Assembly: GCA_022565745.1 (NCBI GenBank)
Contig: JAIUMB010000054.1
Span: forward strand, 1-14,044
Reading direction: 5' to 3'
Source of the DNA: Cryomorphaceae bacterium
GTDB taxonomy: Bacteria; Bacteroidota; Bacteroidia; Flavobacteriales; Schleiferiaceae
Length of the DNA stretch: 14,044 nt
Shown here one piece after another: positions 1 to 6,283 of the stretch. The stretch's first letter is position 1, and the number at the start of each line of letters is the position of its first letter. Position numbers and translations under genes: made by a program. The notes under the pieces were generated by a model that saw nothing but the letters and a program-made list of their open reading frames with translations, did no database searches and was not told the origin of the DNA.

Positions 1-1142
1 GCATCAACGCGTTGCCATTTTTCGCTCTTTTCTTCTTGCTGATCACTGCTGACTTTTTTCGGATAATCAATCGGTTCACTATTTTTATTTAGCTTTTGCA
101 GCCAGTCGTTGAATGAAAGTGCTGTTGCTTTTTTGGATGGCGTTGCATTGTCAGCACTGGTGGGCTCCTCTTTTAATGGTGTTTGTTTCTCAACTTTGGC
201 TGGTGCTACTTCAAATGCTTCCATTCCATCATAGCCATCAGCTGTTTCCTCGATGTGTTCCTCTTGTATTGGTGATTTGTTATGTTCATCGTTTAGGGCT
301 GAGGCATCATCATTGCTTTCGGCCGCTTCAATGGGTTGCTCTTCTGTTTTTTCTTCTATGGTTTTTCCCGATTCGTTACTTATCGATTTGTCTGTGTGTT
401 GCTGAGGTGCTGTTATGTCTTCATCCTTGGCCACATCTTTTGTTTTAGCGATGATGGCTTCGCTTTTTGCTTTTAATGCTGCAATGCGCGCCTGCCAGTT
501 GTTCGAAGAATCGGATTTTGTTTTTTCGCTCACCGGCTTTGAAGTAAGAGGTTTTGTATCCTTTGTGTTCTCAGATTTTGCATCAACCGGCGATACAGCC
601 TTAGATTCCGTTTCTTGCTTAGTTATCGCTTTGGATGTTTTTGTATTGGGCGAGTCTTCCTTTACGACTACTTTTTGAGCCAACGGTTTTTGGGGAGTTT
701 CTTCCGTTGTTTTGGTTTCACGATTTTGAGTTGTTTTTATAATAGCTTCTTCCTTAGAAGTTACAGACGTATTTGCTTTTTTCCCTGCGGCTTCAGCTTG
801 CTTTTCTCCTTTATTCTCTAAACCGGCTTCAGGCTTCTTGTCTTCATATGTATCGAGTTTTTTTGGTGGCGTAAAGTCCAGCGAAGGTTTGCTTGGCTCA
901 AGAACGTCAATGGGGTTTAGGTAATTGAATAAAGCTTTCCTATCGGGACAAACCAGTGCTGCTTTTTTTTGTCTGGCCTGAAAATGGTGGTCTTCATTTG
1001 ATTTTAGCGCATGCAACAATAGCATTTGTGCAGTGGCAAATAGAGGTTTTTCTTCACACCACAGGGCGAGATCAGTTATGTCCTCTTCTGAAAGAGTGTC
1101 TTTGCTCAAAAACTTTTGATATACCTGTTGACGTATAGACAT
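1..1142 (-). CDS. Low-complexity Lys/Glu/Thr-rich hypothetical protein, 3' end cut by left edge
   Basis: An uninterrupted minus-strand frame starts at ATG 1142-1140 (MSIRQQVYQKFL) and stays open for 380 codons to the window edge, so the C-terminus is missing. Residues 1-78 look like a folded helical domain (LALWCEEKPLFATAQMLLLH, then CPDRKALFNYL). Residues 90-335 are a hydrophilic, probably disordered linker rich in Lys, Glu, Thr and Ser. At 343-351 order returns with SFNDWLQKL. No signal peptide or membrane helix is visible, so it is probably cytoplasmic. The start lies 9 nt after the lptE stop, making it the last visible gene of the miaB-lptE operon. From memory, a protein with this N-terminal domain and a terminal SFxxWL motif follows lptE in many Bacteroidota genomes. 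Its function is unknown to me. All plus-strand frames here are antisense shadows. Confidence 0.82.
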   Translation of the reverse strand, partial: MSIRQQVYQKFLSKDTLSEEDITDLALWCEEKPLFATAQMLLLHALKSNEDHHFQARQKKAALVCPDRKALFNYLNPIDVLEPSKPSLDFTPPKKLDTYEDKKPEAGLENKGEKQAEAAGKKANTSVTSKEEAIIKTTQNRETKTTEETPQKPLAQKVVVKEDSPNTKTSKAITKQETESKAVSPVDAKSENTKDTKPLTSKPVSEKTKSDSSNNWQARIAALKAKSEAIIAKTKDVAKDEDITAPQQHTDKSISNESGKTIEEKTEEQPIEAAESNDDASALNDEHNKSPIQEEHIEETADGYDGMEAFEVAPAKVEKQTPLKEEPTSADNATPSKKATALSFNDWLQKLNKNSEPIDYPKKVSSDQQEEKSEKWQRVD

Positions 1143-1151
1143 AATTAGAAT

Positions 1152-1652
1152 TTACCAGTTTACAATGGCGCGATTGAGAACGTTTTCAGCCAATTCTTCG
1201 TTGATTTGTCTAATCAGTTGTTCTTCTATTGAACTAAAATTGGCGTCGGCATCAAAGTCGGCAAAACGCGAAAAGTTTTCCTCATAGCTCTTTTTGGGTT
1301 CGATGTGATTTTCAAACACTACGCGAATACCAATGGTTAGCCTACTCTGTGATGATGTTTGGTCAGCCTGGGGTGCCAATGGTGTGATGCGGTAGTCGGT
1401 AATGCTGCCCGAGAAGTGAAAATCTCCATCGTCGTCTACCAGTCTAAGGTTGGTTTGCTGTACAAATATATCTTTAATGGCTTCCGTGAGAAATTGACTG
1501 AGATTTGGTTGTACCAACGGGGCGTTGTTTGGAAACCGTTCTACGCTTACCGTTTTGGCGTCTCCTACATCGCCTCCGGTAAATGAATAGCCGCCCGTAC
1601 ATGCCACTACGGCGACAGTAATCATACCAATAATTGCCTGCTTAAAGGTCAT
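1152..1652 (-). CDS. lptE: LPS-assembly lipoprotein LptE
   Basis: A 166-residue lipoprotein. The N-terminus MTFKQAIIGMITVAVVAC has a short hydrophobic segment and a lipobox ending at Cys18, followed by TGGYSFTGG, the signature start of Bacteroidota LptE. In the known pathway LptE is the outer-membrane lipoprotein that plugs the LptD barrel and helps deliver lipopolysaccharide to the cell surface. The rest is a mixed alpha/beta fold with a C-terminal helical stretch (SSIEEQLIRQINEELAENVL). A longer in-frame reading to 1880 exists, but its extra 76 residues overlap the upstream gene and lack lipoprotein character, so ATG at 1652 is chosen. That start overlaps the 3' end of the sigma-54 activator by 11 nt, suggesting translational coupling. 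The length suits the Bacteroidota version, which is shorter than that of E. coli. Confidence 0.88.
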   Translation of the reverse strand: MTFKQAIIGMITVAVVACTGGYSFTGGDVGDAKTVSVERFPNNAPLVQPNLSQFLTEAIKDIFVQQTNLRLVDDDGDFHFSGSITDYRITPLAPQADQTSSQSRLTIGIRVVFENHIEPKKSYEENFSRFADFDADANFSSIEEQLIRQINEELAENVLNRAIVNW

Positions 1653-2871
1653 ATTGCTTAATTTTGCGGTACAGTGTGCGCTCGGAAATTCCGAGTTCTT
1701 TGGCGGCAGATTTACGTTTATTATTGTTTCTTTCCAGCGCTTTTCTAATGAGTTCTTTTTCGTTTTCTTCCAGAGAAAGACTCTCCTCAACTTCGGTGTA
1801 TTCTTCAGCAACATTGAAAGGTGAAAAGTCTTCAATGTCGTCATCGTCCACCGACTGTAAAGGTAATACATCATTTTCATTTTCTTCGAATACCCGTTTC
1901 ACCAATCCGGCATTGTCTTCTTTGAAATCGGGGATGTCATTACCTTTCATCAACTCAAAGGTAAGCTTTTTTACGTCGTTGAGTTCTTTTCTGAGCTCAA
2001 ATAAAAACTTGTACAACAGTTCTCGTTCTTCGTTGAAATCAAAGGATTGCTTTTTGTCGGTGATGGGTGCGGGTAAATGGGATTCGGTTATCTGTGGTAA
2101 GTACTGTTTTAACGTTTCTACACCTATGCTTTTATTGGTTTCTAAAACTGAGATTTGCTCGACCAAATTCCTGAGCTGTCGGATGTTGCCTGGCCACCGG
2201 TACTTTTGCAGTAACATGCGGGCTTCGTCGGTTAGAACAATGGATGTGGTGTGGTATTTTTCACTGAAGTCGAGGGCAAATTTTCGAAACAGCAGGTAGA
2301 TGTCTTCGTTGCGATCGCGCAGGGGAGGAATATTTATTTCTACTGTGTTGAGACGATAGTAAAGGTCTTCTCTAAACTTTCCTTTTTCCACCGCTTTTAA
2401 CATACTTTCGTTGGTAGCGGCAACAATGCGCACGTTTGTTTTTTGAATTTTCGAGGACCCTACTTTTATAAACTCACCGGTTTCCAGCACCCGAAGTAAA
2501 CGCACTTGCGTGGCGTGCGGCAATTCGACCACTTCATCGAGGAAGATGGTGCCCCCATCAGCTTCTTCAAAGTATCCTTTACGGGGTCCTGTTGCGCCGG
2601 TAAAGGCCCCTTTTTCGTGACCAAAAAGTTCACTATCAATAGTCCCTTCTGGTATGGCACCACAGTTGACGGCAATGTAAGCACTGTGTTTTCTGTGCGA
2701 TAGTTGATGGATGATGCGGGGGATGCTCTCTTTACCAACGCCACTTTCGCCTCGTACCAATACAGAAATGTCGGTAGGAGCTACGCGAATGGCTTTTTCT
2801 AGTGCGCGATTGAGTAAATCGGAATTTCCTATAAGACCAAACCTGTTTTTTATGGCTTGTACATCGTTCAT
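1642..2871 (-). CDS. Sigma-54 (RpoN) dependent transcriptional activator, AAA+ plus Fis-type HTH, no sensor domain
   Basis: A 409-residue bacterial enhancer-binding protein. It begins almost directly with the AAA+ domain: Walker A GESGVGKE (41-48), the sigma-54 contact loop GAFTGAT (88-94), Walker B GTIFLDE (107-113), the arginine-finger region FREDLYYRLN (167-176) and the sensor-2 stretch RWPGNIRQL (225-233). A variable, acidic linker follows (about 270-370, including DDDDIED). A Fis-type helix-turn-helix closes the protein (KSAAKELGISERTLYRKI, 388-405). Such proteins hydrolyse ATP to open sigma-54 promoters. There is no receiver, GAF or PAS domain, so activity must be set by expression level, a partner or the linker. 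ATG 2871 is chosen because upstream in-frame codons overlap the preceding gene and add no domain. Placement between miaB and lptE is a recurrent Bacteroidota arrangement as I recall it; target promoters cannot be read from this window. Confidence 0.93.
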   Translation of the reverse strand: MNDVQAIKNRFGLIGNSDLLNRALEKAIRVAPTDISVLVRGESGVGKESIPRIIHQLSHRKHSAYIAVNCGAIPEGTIDSELFGHEKGAFTGATGPRKGYFEEADGGTIFLDEVVELPHATQVRLLRVLETGEFIKVGSSKIQKTNVRIVAATNESMLKAVEKGKFREDLYYRLNTVEINIPPLRDRNEDIYLLFRKFALDFSEKYHTTSIVLTDEARMLLQKYRWPGNIRQLRNLVEQISVLETNKSIGVETLKQYLPQITESHLPAPITDKKQSFDFNEERELLYKFLFELRKELNDVKKLTFELMKGNDIPDFKEDNAGLVKRVFEENENDVLPLQSVDDDDIEDFSPFNVAEEYTEVEESLSLEENEKELIRKALERNNNKRKSAAKELGISERTLYRKIKQYDL

Positions 2872-2882
2872 ATGTGAGATGT

Positions 2883-3281
2883 TTATTGCAAGGTATAGCG
2901 TAGTTCTAAGGGCTTGTCTTGATGTATTTTTGTGGTTGTCAGTTTGTTTACAACAAAAGGAGCTCGGGCTTTGATCACGATATAATCGGCATCGGGGATT
3001 TTTTGCTTGAATTTCATTCGCATCTTTTGTCCACTCCAAACGGATTTCCAAATGACTTTGTCTTGACTGTTGTAGGCCCAAACTTCATACCCTGTCATTA
3101 AGTTCTCCACACATCGTCTGTCGGCATCGGCAATACAAATATCCAACAAGCCAGTGCGTTTTACATTTTCCTCAACCACCAAAAACTGAAGGTTATTGTC
3201 GACATATTTATCATCAACGAGTTCTTGTGCAATTGCGGAGATGGGACCGATGATGAGGGCGATAAAAAAAAGTGTTCGCAT
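2883..3281 (-). CDS. Small secreted/periplasmic protein of unknown function
   Basis: A 132-residue protein. The N-terminus (MRTLFFIALIIGPISAIAQ) is a clear Sec signal peptide with a likely cleavage near residues 18-19. No lipobox cysteine follows, so the mature product of about 113 residues should be soluble in the periplasm or secreted. The mature part looks beta-rich, with two cysteines (C49 and C57, in LDICIADADRRCVENLM) that could form a disulphide, and aromatic motifs such as GYEVWAYNSQDKVIWKSVW. I do not recognise the family. It sits 3 nt downstream of miaB and 11 nt upstream of the sigma-54 activator, so it is an operon member. Its C-terminal half is basic (MRMKFKQK), which could favour binding to a nucleic acid, LPS or membrane surface, but that is speculation. 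Confidence 0.8.
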   Translation of the reverse strand: MRTLFFIALIIGPISAIAQELVDDKYVDNNLQFLVVEENVKRTGLLDICIADADRRCVENLMTGYEVWAYNSQDKVIWKSVWSGQKMRMKFKQKIPDADYIVIKARAPFVVNKLTTTKIHQDKPLELRYTLQ

Positions 3282-3284
3282 GTA

Positions 3285-4742
3285 TTATTCGTTGGTCGTT
3301 AAAGTTCCTAGTAGAGTAGCGCTGGTACAATCGTCAATCCTTACCTTAACAAAGTCGCCTGGCTTTTCGTTGCCGGTCTTGTCAAATACCACCATGGTGT
3401 TTTGGTCGTTGCGGCCACACCATTGTTCATCGGAGCGTTTTGAGTTGCCTTCAATGAGTACTTCGTCCACCTTTCCAATGCGGGCCTTGTTTCTCTCAAG
3501 GGAATGTTCGCCCTGCTTTTTGATGATTTCTTGTAGACGGCGATTTTTTACTTCGTGAGGAACGTTGTCTTCCATTTTACGTGCGGCGTAGGTATTTGGG
3601 CGTTCGGAATAGATGAACATATAGCCAAAATTATACCGAACGTAATCCATTAAGGTCAACGTATCCTTGTGATCTTCCTCCGTTTCTCCGGGAAAACCGG
3701 CAATCATATCGTGAGAAATGGCACAGTCGGGAATGATCTTGCGAATGCGGTCGATGAGCGCGATGTACTCCTCACGCGTATGGCCGCGGTTCATGTCTTT
3801 GAGCACTTTGGTTGAGCCCGACTGAACCGGTAGGTGAATGTAATTGCAAATGTTCTTATAATTGGCGATGGCGTGCAATACGTCGTCGCTCATGTCTTGT
3901 GGATTAGACGTAGAGAAACGAATGCGCATATTGGGCACAGCTTCGGCCACCATTTTTAGCAAATCAGCGAAGTATACGGCGCTGGCCTTGGCAATATCCG
4001 ATGCCTTGTCGAAATCCTTTTTTAGTCCACCGCCGTACCACAAGTAACTGTCCACATTTTGTCCAAGCAGGGTTACTTCTTTATAACCGTTTTCGTAAAG
4101 GTTGATGCATTCCTCTACGATGGTTTGTGGGTTTCTACTGCGTTCACGGCCACGGGTAAAGGGCACGACGCAGAACGTACACATGTTGTCACATCCACGG
4201 GTTATGGACACAAAAGCTGTGATTTTGTTTTGTCCGAGGCGCACCGGGTTCACATCGGCATAGGTTTCTTCTTTGGACAAGATGACGTTGACCGCTTTTT
4301 GTCCGGTTTCCACCTCTTCCAATAAATTGGGTAAATCGCGATAGGCATCCGGGCCTACCACCAAGTCGACCAACTTTTCTTCGTCGAGTAGTTTGTCTTT
4401 CACCCTTTCGGCCATGCAACCCAGTACCCCGATTTTCAAATTCGGTTGGTTGTCTTTCACTTGGTGAAACGCTTTTAAGCGCTTGCGTACGGTTTGTTCC
4501 GCTTTATCGCGAATAGAGCACGTATTGAGCAGTACCAAGTCGGCCTCTTCCATATTTCGTGTGGTGGAGTAGCCCTGTTCACTGAGAATAGAGGCCACCA
4601 CTTCCGAGTCGGCAAAGTTCATTTGACAGCCGTAACTCTCGATATATAGTTTTTTGCCGTTGCTGTTTACGTTGTTGATCACCGTAGCACTGCCCTGCAT
4701 GGTCTCGTCGATCACCTTATTTCCGTTGTGGTACTGTTCCAT
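3285..4742 (-). CDS. miaB: tRNA-2-methylthio-N6-dimethylallyladenosine synthase MiaB
   Basis: A 485-residue radical-SAM methylthiotransferase. The known reaction converts i6A37 to ms2i6A37 in tRNAs reading codons that start with U. The N-terminal UPF0004 domain has its three cluster cysteines in YGCQMN (C39), NTCSIRDKAEQ (C75) and LGCMAER (C109). The radical-SAM CxxxCxxC motif is CDNMCTFC (C184, C188, C191), followed by the family signature RGRERSR. A C-terminal TRAM-like domain (about 420-480, GKVDEVLIEG onward) should bind tRNA. NTCSIRDKAEQ plus RGRERSR favour MiaB over RimO or MtaB. About 30 poorly conserved residues precede the first conserved block, as often seen in Bacteroidota. It is the first gene of a five-gene minus-strand operon, with a promoter candidate just upstream. 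No miaA is in the window. Confidence 0.96.
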   Translation of the reverse strand: MEQYHNGNKVIDETMQGSATVINNVNSNGKKLYIESYGCQMNFADSEVVASILSEQGYSTTRNMEEADLVLLNTCSIRDKAEQTVRKRLKAFHQVKDNQPNLKIGVLGCMAERVKDKLLDEEKLVDLVVGPDAYRDLPNLLEEVETGQKAVNVILSKEETYADVNPVRLGQNKITAFVSITRGCDNMCTFCVVPFTRGRERSRNPQTIVEECINLYENGYKEVTLLGQNVDSYLWYGGGLKKDFDKASDIAKASAVYFADLLKMVAEAVPNMRIRFSTSNPQDMSDDVLHAIANYKNICNYIHLPVQSGSTKVLKDMNRGHTREEYIALIDRIRKIIPDCAISHDMIAGFPGETEEDHKDTLTLMDYVRYNFGYMFIYSERPNTYAARKMEDNVPHEVKNRRLQEIIKKQGEHSLERNKARIGKVDEVLIEGNSKRSDEQWCGRNDQNTMVVFDKTGNEKPGDFVKVRIDDCTSATLLGTLTTNE

Positions 4743-4761
4743 CGTCCATAAAAAATTTGCA

Positions 4762-4792
4762 CAAAAGTACGTGTTTTTTATGGGATGGCGAA
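4762..4792 (-). promoter_or_regulatory. Putative Bacteroidota-type promoter for the miaB operon
   Basis: On the minus strand TACTTTTG (plus-strand 4762-4769) matches the Bacteroidota -7 consensus TAnnTTTG exactly. Nineteen bases further upstream TTCG (4789-4792) matches the -33 TTTG in three of four bases. The start codon at 4742 lies 20 nt beyond the -7 box, giving a very short leader. This is a pattern match only. Confidence 0.45.
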
Positions 4793-4796
4793 TATT

Positions 4797-4972
4797 GACT
4801 AAGACTAAGACTTACGAGGGGTAGATACATGAGTAGTCGTAATTGTAAAGGCCCGTCAATAAAATAAATCATTGCTATCAGTACGTTAACCCTCTACTGA
4901 GTCTTCGTCTTCGTCAATGTCAATGTCAATGTCAATGTCAATGTCAATGTCAATGTCATCGTCATCGTCAAA
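4797..4972. repeat. Intergenic repeat unit 1 (core plus hexamer tail)
   Basis: First of two head-to-tail copies of an imperfect direct repeat. The core (4797-4915) is bounded by near-inverted ends: GACTAAGACTAAGACT at 4797-4812 against the reverse complement of 4900-4915, 14 of 16 matching. Shared with unit 2 are ACTAAGAC at the left, TACATGA followed by TARTCRTARTTGTA, TACGTTAACCCTC, and a 21-nt identical block (4896-4916, equal to 5065-5085). The tail continues as an enlarged hexamer array to 4972. It looks like a small non-autonomous dispersed element or repetitive extragenic element, but no other genomic copy can be seen here. Confidence 0.75.
4901..4972. repeat. Hexanucleotide array (GTCTTC/GTCAAT/GTCATC), 12 units
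   Basis: Read in steps of six the stretch is GTCTTC x2, GTCAAT x7 (4913-4954, perfect), GTCATC x2, then GTCAAA, leading directly into the ACTAAGAC start of unit 2. The matching tail of unit 2 (5070-5093) is only GTCTTC x2, GTCATC, GTCAAA, so the array has expanded or contracted between copies. On the minus strand one frame reads as an Asp/Ile repeat, which I regard as an artefact of the repeat and not a gene. Confidence 0.9.
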
Positions 4973-5093
4973 ACTAAGACTGTACGAAGGATAAGTACAT
5001 GAATAATCATAGTTGTATAGACTTCCAATAAAATCAACCAACACTACCAATACGTTAACCCTCCACTGAGTCTTCGTCTTCGTCATCGTCAAA
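4973..5093. repeat. Intergenic repeat unit 2
   Basis: Second copy, 121 nt, in the same orientation as and abutting unit 1 (ACTAAGAC at 4973-4980, against 4804-4811). The middle has drifted by substitutions and small indels, while the right part (TACGTTAACCCTC, then CACTGAGTCTTCGTC) is almost identical to unit 1. Its tail lacks the GTCAAT hexamers. It ends about 12 nt before the ftsX -33 candidate. Together with unit 1 it fills most of the 415-nt gene-free region between miaB and ftsX. Confidence 0.75.
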
Positions 5094-5104
5094 ACACACT
5101 TTTC

Positions 5105-5135
5105 TTTCATCCTAAAAATAATTAACCTACTTTTG
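5105..5135 (+). promoter_or_regulatory. Putative Bacteroidota-type promoter for ftsX operon
   Basis: TACTTTTG at 5128-5135 matches the -7 consensus TAnnTTTG. TTTC at 5105-5108, with exactly 19 bases between, matches the -33 TTTG in three of four. The ftsX ATG is 22 nt beyond. The -7 octamer is identical to that facing miaB. Pattern match only. Confidence 0.5.
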
Positions 5136-5157
5136 TCCTCGGTTTGAAAACAAACAT

Positions 5158-6036
5158 ATGGTCAAGCGCTTTGAATCTTTTAATCGTCGACGCCTGCGCT
5201 CATCGTACTTCGGTGTGGTGGTGAGCATCTCCCTTGTGCTTTACTTACTGGGCTTTTTGGCGGTGTTGGTGTATAATGCCGACAACTTATCGCGTACGGT
5301 AAAGGAGAATTTTACCATTACCGTATTGATACAACCAGAAGCCAACGATATGAATGTGCGGCAATATCAGAAGATGGTAGCGGCGCTTGAGGGGGTTAAA
5401 TCCACAACCTTTATTTCCAAAGAAGAGGCAGCGGAAACGCTCATCGAAGAACTAGATGAAGATTTTTTAGAATACCTCGGCACCAACCCACTGACCGACG
5501 CCATCGATATTTTCTTAGAAGGCGATTATGTGGAAATGGCCTTTTTGGAATCGTTTAAAGCCCGCTTGGCCGACGAGAATATTGTGCATGAAATTCTTAT
5601 CGACGAAGATCTGGCCGAGCAGGTGTATAGTAATTTACAAAGAATCAGCTTCTTTCTGCTTCTTGGCGTTGGCTTGCTCACCGTCATAAGTTTCTTCTTG
5701 ATCAATAGCAGCATTCAATTGGCGATTTACTCTCGAAGATTTATCATTAAGACCATGCAGTTGGTCGGTGCTACCCGTGGTTTTATTCGCATGCCATTTT
5801 TGCGTACCGGAAGTTTGCATGGCGTGTTGGGCGCCATCTTTGCCACTTCGCTTTTATACCTCAGTTTATACTACATCAATATTTGGATACCAGAGTTGGG
5901 AATTCATAAGCAATGGAATTTTCTCGCTTTGGTGCCGGTAGGCTTGTTGGCGATAGGTATCGGTATTTCATGGATTTGTACGTACTTTGCCGTGCGAAAA
6001 TATTTAAACCTTAAGACAGACGATTTATACTATTGA
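5158..6036 (+). CDS. ftsX: Cell-division permease-like protein FtsX
   Basis: A 292-residue FtsX with the classic four-helix topology: TM1 about 20-39, an extracytoplasmic domain 41-163, then TM2 about 164-182, TM3 about 219-240 and TM4 about 255-278. The cytoplasmic loop after TM2 holds the family motif region TMQLVGATRGFIRMPFL (199-215). In the known system FtsX pairs with the ATPase FtsE, and its external loop activates peptidoglycan hydrolases at the division site. No ftsE lies in this window, so the partner must be encoded elsewhere, as is common in Bacteroidota. The N-terminus is basic (RFESFNRRRLRSS), consistent with a cytoplasmic N-in start at ATG 5158. The next gene begins 1 nt after the stop, implying an operon with the DUF3098 gene and uppP. 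Confidence 0.93.
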   Translation: MVKRFESFNRRRLRSSYFGVVVSISLVLYLLGFLAVLVYNADNLSRTVKENFTITVLIQPEANDMNVRQYQKMVAALEGVKSTTFISKEEAAETLIEELDEDFLEYLGTNPLTDAIDIFLEGDYVEMAFLESFKARLADENIVHEILIDEDLAEQVYSNLQRISFFLLLGVGLLTVISFFLINSSIQLAIYSRRFIIKTMQLVGATRGFIRMPFLRTGSLHGVLGAIFATSLLYLSLYYINIWIPELGIHKQWNFLALVPVGLLAIGIGISWICTYFAVRKYLNLKTDDLYY

Positions 6037-6037
6037 T

Positions 6038-6283
6038 ATGGAAAAGAAAGAAAGCGACAGCACCTTGGTTTTTGGAAAAAAGAATTACATCATCATGCTT
6101 GTGGGCTTGGTTTTTATTGCCGTTGGCTATATTCTCATGAGTGGAGGTGGTTCTGAAGACCCCAATGTGTTTAATCCGGAAATTTTTTCGTTCAGACGAA
6201 TACGACTAGCTCCTTTGTTGATCATCTTCGGTTTTGTGATTCAAGTCGTGGCTATTTTTACACCGAATAAATCGAGCAAATGA
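6038..6283 (+). CDS. DUF3098 family small membrane protein
   Basis: An 81-residue protein with two predicted membrane helices (about 17-34, NYIIMLVGLVFIAVGYIL, and about 57-74, LAPLLIIFGFVIQVVAIF). They are separated by a short loop containing FNPEIFSFRRIRLAP, the most recognisable conserved stretch of the DUF3098 family. Function is unknown. It starts 1 nt after ftsX and its stop overlaps the uppP start by 4 nt (ATGA), so the three genes are probably translated as a coupled set. This placement between ftsX and uppP recurs in Bacteroidota and suggests a role in envelope or division processes, which is inference from context only. Confidence 0.88.
   Translation: MEKKESDSTLVFGKKNYIIMLVGLVFIAVGYILMSGGGSEDPNVFNPEIFSFRRIRLAPLLIIFGFVIQVVAIFTPNKSSK

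Noticed and set aside
113..821. Overlapping plus-strand frames rich in Phe, Leu and Cys near the left edge
   Set aside because: They are the complement of the Lys/Glu-rich minus-strand gene, which explains the composition.
1664..2299. A long plus-strand frame (211 codons, Ser-rich) opposite the sigma-54 activator
   Set aside because: Antisense shadow of a gene with clear AAA+ and HTH motifs; no recognisable domain.
2655..2669. TGGCAC-N5-TTGA, resembling a sigma-54 -24/-12 promoter on the plus strand
   Set aside because: It lies inside the conserved CGAIPEG coding segment of the activator, points antisense, and misses the final C of TTGC; coding constraint explains it.
4797..5093. Possible CRISPR array
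   Set aside because: Only two long repeats that abut each other without spacers, plus a hexamer tract; no cas gene.
4886..5110. A 74-codon minus-strand frame encoding an Asp/Ile/Glu repeat peptide
   Set aside because: It is built entirely from the hexamer array and repeat unit 2, has no conserved domain or start context, and the equivalent frame in copy 1 hits a stop.
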